From Phycisphaerales bacterium (GTDB lineage: Bacteria; Planctomycetota; Phycisphaerae; Sedimentisphaerales; Anaerobacaceae): 55,549 nt of DNA. The notes beneath the pieces are model-generated. The model had not been told where the DNA came from and did no database searches. It saw only the letters and a list, made by a program, of their open reading frames with translations. Positions within the stretch are counted from its first letter, which is position 1. Every line of letters begins with the position of its first letter. The stretch is taken from contig PMZJ01000042.1 of assembly GCA_003170415.1 (NCBI GenBank), forward strand, positions 27,084 through 82,632. Direction: 5' to 3'. Made by a program: the position numbers and the translations under genes. This document shows, piece after piece, positions 50,635-55,549 of the stretch.

Positions 50635-50976
50635 ATGAGGTTTATTAAATATATAAAGTCCGATGTTATTTGTATCATTGTTATTTGTATCGTTATGACA
50701 ATTATTATATTTTCATCTTTTCCTGCTTGCTCAATAAGCGGCGAAAGGACTTTTGGGAGTGGTGTTAGTGTTAAATGTTGTGGAGATGTATCACCTCCAC
50801 CGGAATGCAATTCCGTTCCCGGAAGACATTGCGAACATGTACGTGATAAGTGTCTGATTGGCGGCTGCACTACGGGAATTTGTGCGCCATGTGCAGGTTC
50901 TGATGGCTGTCATCCTTGCCTGGCTTACGCTGACTCGTGTTTGAACCAGTCCACTGAAGAATGTGTAGGCGAATGA
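50635..50976 (+). CDS. Small exported Cys-rich protein
   Basis: The 113-residue protein has a hydrophobic N-terminus (about 10-32) and a mature part with 12 cysteines in about 70 residues (KCCGD, CEHVRDKC, GGCTTGICAPC). An even number suits disulfides. AAGGAG lies about 8 bases before the ATG. It lies between the larger Cys-rich gene and the LolA-like gene. Family unknown. Confidence 0.7.
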   Translation: MRFIKYIKSDVICIIVICIVMTIIIFSSFPACSISGERTFGSGVSVKCCGDVSPPPECNSVPGRHCEHVRDKCLIGGCTTGICAPCAGSDGCHPCLAYADSCLNQSTEECVGE

Positions 50977-51017
50977 ATATTGCGCAGAATAAATTTAAAA
51001 TAAGAAGGAATCAAGTT

Positions 51018-52073
51018 ATGGTTAAAAAATACTGCATATCGATATCCATTTTGCTGCTGGTAATTGTTTCCGCCGCTAATGCACTCACGGTCAGCCAAGT
51101 CCTCGAAAAGTATAAGGAATCGCTCAATTGGCAACAATCGGTTACAATGCAGATTGACGTGAACACGGAGATTCTCGAGTGGCCCGATGCAAATATCCCC
51201 GATATTCACGCGAAATTTCAATGTGTCTATCGGCGAGGCGGAAATAGCTGCGAATGGGTTGGAAAGATCCTTGCATTCGACACCAACGGAAGGTTAATGG
51301 ATGACAGCAGCTTTAACATCCAGGATATCTTTGCAAATGGCCAGTATTTTACCATTTCTCCCACGCAACGCGGTCCAAATAAGATACCTCGCTATGCGAT
51401 GATTACACGCGATTCCGACCCGTATTATCAACAGCGATTAGAAGAATTAAGGGGGGATAGTAAGCGTGGAGGGCCTCTATTTGGCATGATTAGCGTAAAT
51501 AATCGTTACAGTATTGCTGACCTTTTGGGCAGCGATACAAACATGAGCATGCGTCCGGATATGGAACTGGTGAGAGGTAATTTGTGTTATGTCCTTGATG
51601 GGGTGACAAAGTATGGCCATGTAACGGCCTGGATAGCGCCCGACAAGGCGTATAATGCCCTGAAGTGGTCGGTGGAAAAGGAACCGAATGACCTCGTTTA
51701 TGATAAACCCGCAGGAGCAAGTGTAGAAACAGGTATTTACGAATTTGACCTCTTTGATTTCCAGGAAGTGAATGGGGTAATTGTTCCTAAAAACGCCTGT
51801 TATACATCGACGATAAAGCTATCTGGTTCTGGTAAGAGTGTTGCACGTGATATATACCAGATTTCGCAGGTTTCTTTGAATCCGGACTTCAAAGCCCTCA
51901 ATGCCTTCAAGCCGAATGTGCCAGAGGGGACACGTGTAAAATTACTGGAAGCACCGGGGGTTCGATATGTCTGGCAAAACAACAGGGCTGTAATTGATGT
52001 CAATGAGGCAACATTTGAAAAAATCGACGAGACAATCGACAAATTCAAGCAGCAACAAGATGCGAACCAATAA
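51018..52073 (+). CDS. Exported LolA/outer-membrane lipoprotein-sorting-like protein
   Basis: The 351-residue protein has a Sec signal ending near ANA (about 21), followed by LTVSQVLEKYKESLNWQQSV and a strand-rich body (ITRDSDPYYQQRL, GIYEFDLFDFQEVNGVIVPK), the general layout of LolA-like or outer-membrane lipoprotein-sorting proteins. The similarity is at the level of pattern only. AAGAAGGAA precedes the ATG. A second exported protein of related plan may start at 54601. Confidence 0.6.
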   Translation: MVKKYCISISILLLVIVSAANALTVSQVLEKYKESLNWQQSVTMQIDVNTEILEWPDANIPDIHAKFQCVYRRGGNSCEWVGKILAFDTNGRLMDDSSFNIQDIFANGQYFTISPTQRGPNKIPRYAMITRDSDPYYQQRLEELRGDSKRGGPLFGMISVNNRYSIADLLGSDTNMSMRPDMELVRGNLCYVLDGVTKYGHVTAWIAPDKAYNALKWSVEKEPNDLVYDKPAGASVETGIYEFDLFDFQEVNGVIVPKNACYTSTIKLSGSGKSVARDIYQISQVSLNPDFKALNAFKPNVPEGTRVKLLEAPGVRYVWQNNRAVIDVNEATFEKIDETIDKFKQQQDANQ

Positions 52074-52081
52074 AGAAAGGC

Positions 52082-52924
52082 TTGAATAGCAAAGTGAAAC
52101 CGATATCACTTAAACCATCGCTCTTTTTGGTTTTTCTGATCGTTGCTCTACGCAGCTTTTGCTTTGATTGCCGGGCAGCAGAACCAAATATCGTTTCCAG
52201 GCAGCAGAAATCGTCCGATGGCTATTGCGGGATTTATTGTTTGTATGCGGCGATGAAGTTTTTTGGAGTAAGCGTTGACCCCAATGAATTGATAAAGCTG
52301 GAATACATCGGTTCCGCCAATGGAAGCTCTCTGGCCGAACTCAAAAAAGCTGCTCAGGAGCACGGATTATTCACCGTGCCGGTATCACGCCTGTCGACAA
52401 AAGATCTTCGCAGATTGTCTCTGCCCATAATTATTCACGTAAAGTCATCGCCGAGCAACAAAAAGTATGACCATTATGAGCTTTTTTTTGGTTCAAAGCA
52501 GGAACAAGCGTTGATTTATGACCCACCAACCCCTATTGAATCTGTGGAATTCTGGACTTTGGCACCTCGATGGGACGGCAGCGGTTTACTTATATCGAAT
52601 AAACCAATAAACCCCAATTTTGTTTTTGCATCTTCCCGCCTGCGATTCGCCGGATATGGAGGGATTGCAGTATTATTAGTTCTTGCAGCAAGGTTGGGAC
52701 AGCGGTGTTTGTTTGATTCTCGCCCGGCGATGTCTCGTAAACAAAAATTTCTATTGAGTATAGGTCAGTGTATGATTCTGGTACTGATTTCGGCTTTTAT
52801 CGCTATTGCATATCATTCATACATTGATGAGGGATTGCTTTTACGTAAACAGGCAACTCAAGCTATTCAACTGGCGTATAAATCAAACCATAACAATATA
52901 CACAAGACAAGCGAGACCAAATGA
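52082..52924 (+). CDS. Membrane-anchored C39-family cysteine peptidase
   Basis: The protein (up to 280 residues) has an N-terminal hydrophobic segment, then a C39-type papain-fold domain: SSDGYCGIYCLYAAMKFFGV (active Cys in GYCG), KKYDHYELFFG (active His) and LIYDPPTP (third residue Asp). A C-terminal pair of membrane helices follows (about 200-255). C39 peptidases in ABC exporters cut leader peptides after Gly-Gly; here there is no ABC part. It may process the Cys-rich products of this operon (inference). The start is uncertain: TTG at 52082 or GTG at 52094; no ATG fits. Confidence 0.82.
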   Translation: MNSKVKPISLKPSLFLVFLIVALRSFCFDCRAAEPNIVSRQQKSSDGYCGIYCLYAAMKFFGVSVDPNELIKLEYIGSANGSSLAELKKAAQEHGLFTVPVSRLSTKDLRRLSLPIIIHVKSSPSNKKYDHYELFFGSKQEQALIYDPPTPIESVEFWTLAPRWDGSGLLISNKPINPNFVFASSRLRFAGYGGIAVLLVLAARLGQRCLFDSRPAMSRKQKFLLSIGQCMILVLISAFIAIAYHSYIDEGLLLRKQATQAIQLAYKSNHNNIHKTSETK

Positions 52925-53391
52925 AACGTCAAATTGTTGAAGTTTTTGTGATTGTGGTGCGAATAGCAATTGGCAGTATTTTTATAGCCAGTAGCATACC
53001 AAAATTGCGCCAACCATACGATTTTCTGGCCAGCGTTTACAGTTATAAGCTTGTAGGACTTCAATTCGGCCTCGCGGTGGCAATGGTTTTACCCTGGGTT
53101 GAACTTTTTGTGGGAATCTGCCTGGTGGGGGGTATTTTAGTAACGGGGGCGCTTTTGGCAAGTATTGGATTGTTTGCAATGTTCAGTTTCGTTTTGGCGT
53201 CTGCCTTATGGCATGGCCTCAATATAAGCTGCGGCTGCTTTAACTCTTCTGATACGAACATTATCAGTCACTGGACATTCATTCGTTCAGCAGTGCTATT
53301 GTTGGCCGCGAGTATAACCTATGCATACACAGTGTTAGTTGCACCGAGAACAATTGAGGCATCCAAGGCAACTTCTGAGCAATTAGGATGA
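52921..53391 (+). CDS. MauE/DoxX-family redox-associated membrane protein
   Basis: The 156-residue protein has four membrane helices, with VRIAIGSIFIASSIPKLRQP at the start, as in DoxX/MauE proteins, and NISCGCF between helices 3 and 4, where MauE relatives carry a Cys pair. MauE is needed for disulfide-dependent maturation of methylamine dehydrogenase. Here it may supply or accept electrons for disulfide formation in the Cys-rich exported proteins (inference). It overlaps the C39 gene (ATGA). Confidence 0.82.
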   Translation: MKRQIVEVFVIVVRIAIGSIFIASSIPKLRQPYDFLASVYSYKLVGLQFGLAVAMVLPWVELFVGICLVGGILVTGALLASIGLFAMFSFVLASALWHGLNISCGCFNSSDTNIISHWTFIRSAVLLLAASITYAYTVLVAPRTIEASKATSEQLG

Positions 53392-53503
53392 TTCAATTAT
53401 TTTTTTGCTGGGTTTGTTTTTGATTGATGCTTTTGCGGATGGAGGTAGCGGATGTGGTGGCTGCTATTGTAGCCCCGTGCCAAAAACATGCTTGGGCAGT
53501 TAA
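53388..53503 (+). pseudogene. Frameshifted small Cys-rich exported peptide
   Basis: ATG at 53388 overlaps the MauE stop (ATGA), like other junctions in this operon, but the frame ends after 11 codons. One extra T in the T7 run (53400-53406), or a -1 slip there, would instead read MIQLFFLLGLFLIDAFA, a good signal peptide, then DGGSGCGGCYCSPVPKTCLGS and a TAA at 53501. The gene is therefore either broken, phase-variable, expressed by slippage, or mis-sequenced. The mature part has five cysteines and a GG. Confidence 0.6.
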
Positions 53504-53542
53504 AATAGTTCATCTCCAACTGGCCTGATTTTAGTTATTGTT

Positions 53543-54538
53543 ATGGTTTTATTTTTGAGTGTTATTACGAACGATGCCTTCGGCTCCGGACCTGGGTGTT
53601 CGCCGTGCGACAGCTACGATTTTGACGGGTACACAGGGGGATGGCGATGTATGGGCTGCATTGCCGATTGCGGCACTTGCTATAGCTGTGACACATCGAA
53701 CCCGAACAATCCCTCTTGCAAGAAAAAATTCGATTCCCGAACCCAATCTTCTTGCTGCGATTGCAGGAGTATTTGCAACGGGAATGACTGTAAGAGTTGT
53801 GTCAGCGATGGTTCCGGCACTTGCCAATCCAGTTGCGACCCAAATAAATGCCAGACCTGCGATGGCAATGGTGGCTGCCCGGTCTGCGGCGGCGACGCGA
53901 ATAAGGCCTGCTGTAACGGCTCCTGCTGCGACCTGAAAAAGTGCGAGACCTGTGTCGATGGCTCCTGCAAAGTATGTGGCGGCGATCCAAACTCGTACTG
54001 CTGCGGAGATGGGCACTGTTGCCCCAACGGGCAAACCTGCTGCGGGAGTAAGGGCTGCTGCGACCCAGCAACCCAGAAATGCTGCAACGGGTCATGCTGT
54101 GATAAGGTCTGGATTAAAAAGACTATACCTGCAATAGTTCAAAGTTGTCCTCCTTGTGTAGGTAATAGTGGTTGCGCCGGGCATAATATTATCATGGCTA
54201 TAGATTATTATGAGTGTAGTAATGTCGGAGTTGGCAGTGGCGAACATTGTCAATGTAATTTTCATACGCAACCGATAGGGTACGTTTATGCATGTATTAA
54301 TAACTTTGATGTTAGTAAAATGCTTAAATGCCTTGCAAAAGGCGCATGGTGTGCAGCAATATGTGCTGTAACTATAGAGGATAATCCATCTGAATGTGCT
54401 AACTGTCTTGCGGAAAATTCGGAAGGTTGTTGTGACGGCACATGTCACCTCTGTGATTTTATAGAAAGCTGCGATCCTGATACAGAGGAGGATATGGTAC
54501 CAATAGTAGGTGATGTTTTTACAGGTTTTGGCTGTTAG
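53543..54538 (+). CDS. Large exported Cys-rich protein
   Basis: The 331-residue protein has 58 cysteines by hand count (about 17 percent). Cys pairs and units such as CQTCDGNGGCPVCGG, ACCNGSCCD and HCCPNGQTCCGSKGCC repeat through residues 18-190; a less Cys-dense C-terminal part (about 195-331) has GHNIIMAIDYYECSN. The N-terminus MVLFLSVITNDAFG is a short signal with no positive charge and no clear Shine-Dalgarno, so the real start may be upstream or altered. One 99-base segment is nearly the same as in the gene at 49741. Confidence 0.72.
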   Translation: MVLFLSVITNDAFGSGPGCSPCDSYDFDGYTGGWRCMGCIADCGTCYSCDTSNPNNPSCKKKFDSRTQSSCCDCRSICNGNDCKSCVSDGSGTCQSSCDPNKCQTCDGNGGCPVCGGDANKACCNGSCCDLKKCETCVDGSCKVCGGDPNSYCCGDGHCCPNGQTCCGSKGCCDPATQKCCNGSCCDKVWIKKTIPAIVQSCPPCVGNSGCAGHNIIMAIDYYECSNVGVGSGEHCQCNFHTQPIGYVYACINNFDVSKMLKCLAKGAWCAAICAVTIEDNPSECANCLAENSEGCCDGTCHLCDFIESCDPDTEEDMVPIVGDVFTGFGC

Positions 54539-54600
54539 CAGTTCTAAATGATAAAGTATTAAAAATTTAATTTTAAATTGATTTGAAAAAAGGAGTTAAT

Positions 54601-55549
54601 ATGAAGAGGTCGAATGTTTTGGTTTTGCTATCGGTGGTTTTGGCTTGCAGATTTACATACGCTGCGTCTGAAAATATTGCTGTCCCTACAGAAGAACAGG
54701 TACAAAAATTGGCAGCAGCTGCCTGGAAAGAGCCAATTAAAAGCATAGATGTTACTTTCTATAAAGATTATACTACGGTACCGACGCCTGTCGATAAGAT
54801 TCATAAGAAAATGGAGCAATTTTTTGATGAAGAACTTGGAAATCGTTCACCCAATGAACTCAATTCTTATGAAATTGAAAATCGCAATAAAAATATAGAG
54901 TTAAACGTTAAAAACTGGGTTGAGAATCAAAAATATCCTCGCAAGGCAAAGGAACGAGTACGAATTTCAGATGATGAAAGGCGATGTGATTTTGTAATAG
55001 TCGGGCCGAACGAACCTTTGGGACCGGATACACCTTTCGTCCATACCTTTGTTACAACAAAAGATGCAAACACTGGAGAGTTTATCAGCTATCATTATGC
55101 AAGTGAGATGAATACGGTCTTTATCGAAACGAAACAACTCTTAGGAGAGAATATCGAACGATTTGCACGTATGCCGTACGCAACCGCGTTATTCCTGCGG
55201 ATATTACTTGGTACATATCAAGATAGTAACCCAGAATCGATAAATTATATTCCTGATCCGAATAAGATGGCGGAGCTTGTCAGAACCGGACTAACCAAGA
55301 TAGTTCCTAGAGAAACTAAATACGCGGGAAACACTACAGTATATAGGATTGGTATCCACCCAGATCCAAATTCTCCTGAAACAAAGGATATAGTGGAAAT
55401 ACGAGACATTAATCACTTTCCTATAGCTGTTTTAATATGTGACAGAAATGATTATTCACAGATCTACCGCGCCGAAATATATTTTCCTCCAACGAATAAG
55501 ATTATATATTTTCGAGAATGCGGCAATTTTGATTCAAATGGGTTTCCAC
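54601..55549 (+). CDS. Exported protein of unknown function (3' end outside window)
   Basis: An open frame starts at ATG 54601 with AAGGAG about 8 bases upstream and runs off the right edge (316 codons seen, no stop). It begins with a Sec signal (VLVLLSVVLACRFTYA) and has a mixed helix/strand body with few cysteines (EEQVQKLAAAAWKEPIKSID, RCDFVIVGPNEPLGPD). The plan, a signal followed by a helix then beta strands, resembles the LolA-like protein at 51018, but I cannot claim homology by eye. It closes the visible part of the operon. Confidence 0.7.
   Translation, partial: MKRSNVLVLLSVVLACRFTYAASENIAVPTEEQVQKLAAAAWKEPIKSIDVTFYKDYTTVPTPVDKIHKKMEQFFDEELGNRSPNELNSYEIENRNKNIELNVKNWVENQKYPRKAKERVRISDDERRCDFVIVGPNEPLGPDTPFVHTFVTTKDANTGEFISYHYASEMNTVFIETKQLLGENIERFARMPYATALFLRILLGTYQDSNPESINYIPDPNKMAELVRTGLTKIVPRETKYAGNTTVYRIGIHPDPNSPETKDIVEIRDINHFPIAVLICDRNDYSQIYRAEIYFPPTNKIIYFRECGNFDSNGFP

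Noticed and set aside
53543..54034. Antisense frames over the Cys-rich gene encoding Ala/Thr- or Gln-rich proteins
   Set aside because: They are mirror frames of Cys/Gly codon repeats; the plus-strand product has a consistent Cys-rich pattern shared with its neighbour.

Overview
The window reads as chromosome of a Planctomycetota bacterium, most likely class Phycisphaerae (inference). The reasons are the mix of Tat-exported plant-polysaccharide enzymes, an acyl carrier protein with a long insertion, a C39 peptidase next to a MauE/DoxX protein, cysteine-rich exported proteins, and intergenic DNA full of short AT-rich and CTCTGTG-type repeats. I saw no rRNA, tRNA or CRISPR array. Both ends cut through genes.

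Layout. 0-0.9 kb: end of a prepilin peptidase and an OmpA-type lipoprotein. 0.9-9.4 kb, minus strand: a probable long operon that starts with a type II fatty-acid/polyketide module (FabZ-like, ACP, FabZ, a ketosynthase-like protein lacking catalytic Cys and one His, an intact ketosynthase) and continues with serS, a PPOX-fold protein and comEC. 9.5-10.7 kb, plus strand: a HEPN protein followed by a MntA/HepT-like toxin-antitoxin pair. 10.8-12.2 kb: an ArgA-like acetyltransferase and an ABC-2 permease. 12.4-25.4 kb, plus strand: a tightly packed run of three SPFH proteins (HflK/HflC type), a P1B metal ATPase, an ABC ATPase and permease, a large membrane-anchored protein and a PcrA/UvrD helicase. 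25.4-28.8 kb: a TPR-like protein, a GH5 glycosidase, a small conserved protein and a PL10 pectate lyase.

28.8-42.3 kb is a mosaic of accessory and housekeeping genes separated by repeat-rich DNA: three AT-rich genes of unknown role, 1.2 kb of repeats containing three cloverleaf-like elements, pgi, manC with a duplicated start, ruvX, a B12-binding radical SAM protein, a MazF-like toxin operon, an HNH-AP2 endonuclease and an MgtE-like transporter. 42.4-47.4 kb: a TIM-barrel-like exported protein, an amino-acid-type ABC binding protein, a GyrI-like lipoprotein and a GH105-like hydrolase.

47.7-55.5 kb, plus strand, is the most unusual part. It is a compact operon with repeated ATGA/TAATG overlaps: a 17-codon leader, a TPR protein, two large and one small cysteine-rich exported proteins, two exported proteins of LolA-like or unknown type, a membrane-anchored C39 peptidase, a MauE/DoxX redox-type membrane protein and a frameshifted short Cys-rich peptide gene. 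I read it as a candidate system for making, processing and oxidatively folding disulfide-rich extracellular proteins. That role is inference; the gene content and overlaps are seen directly.
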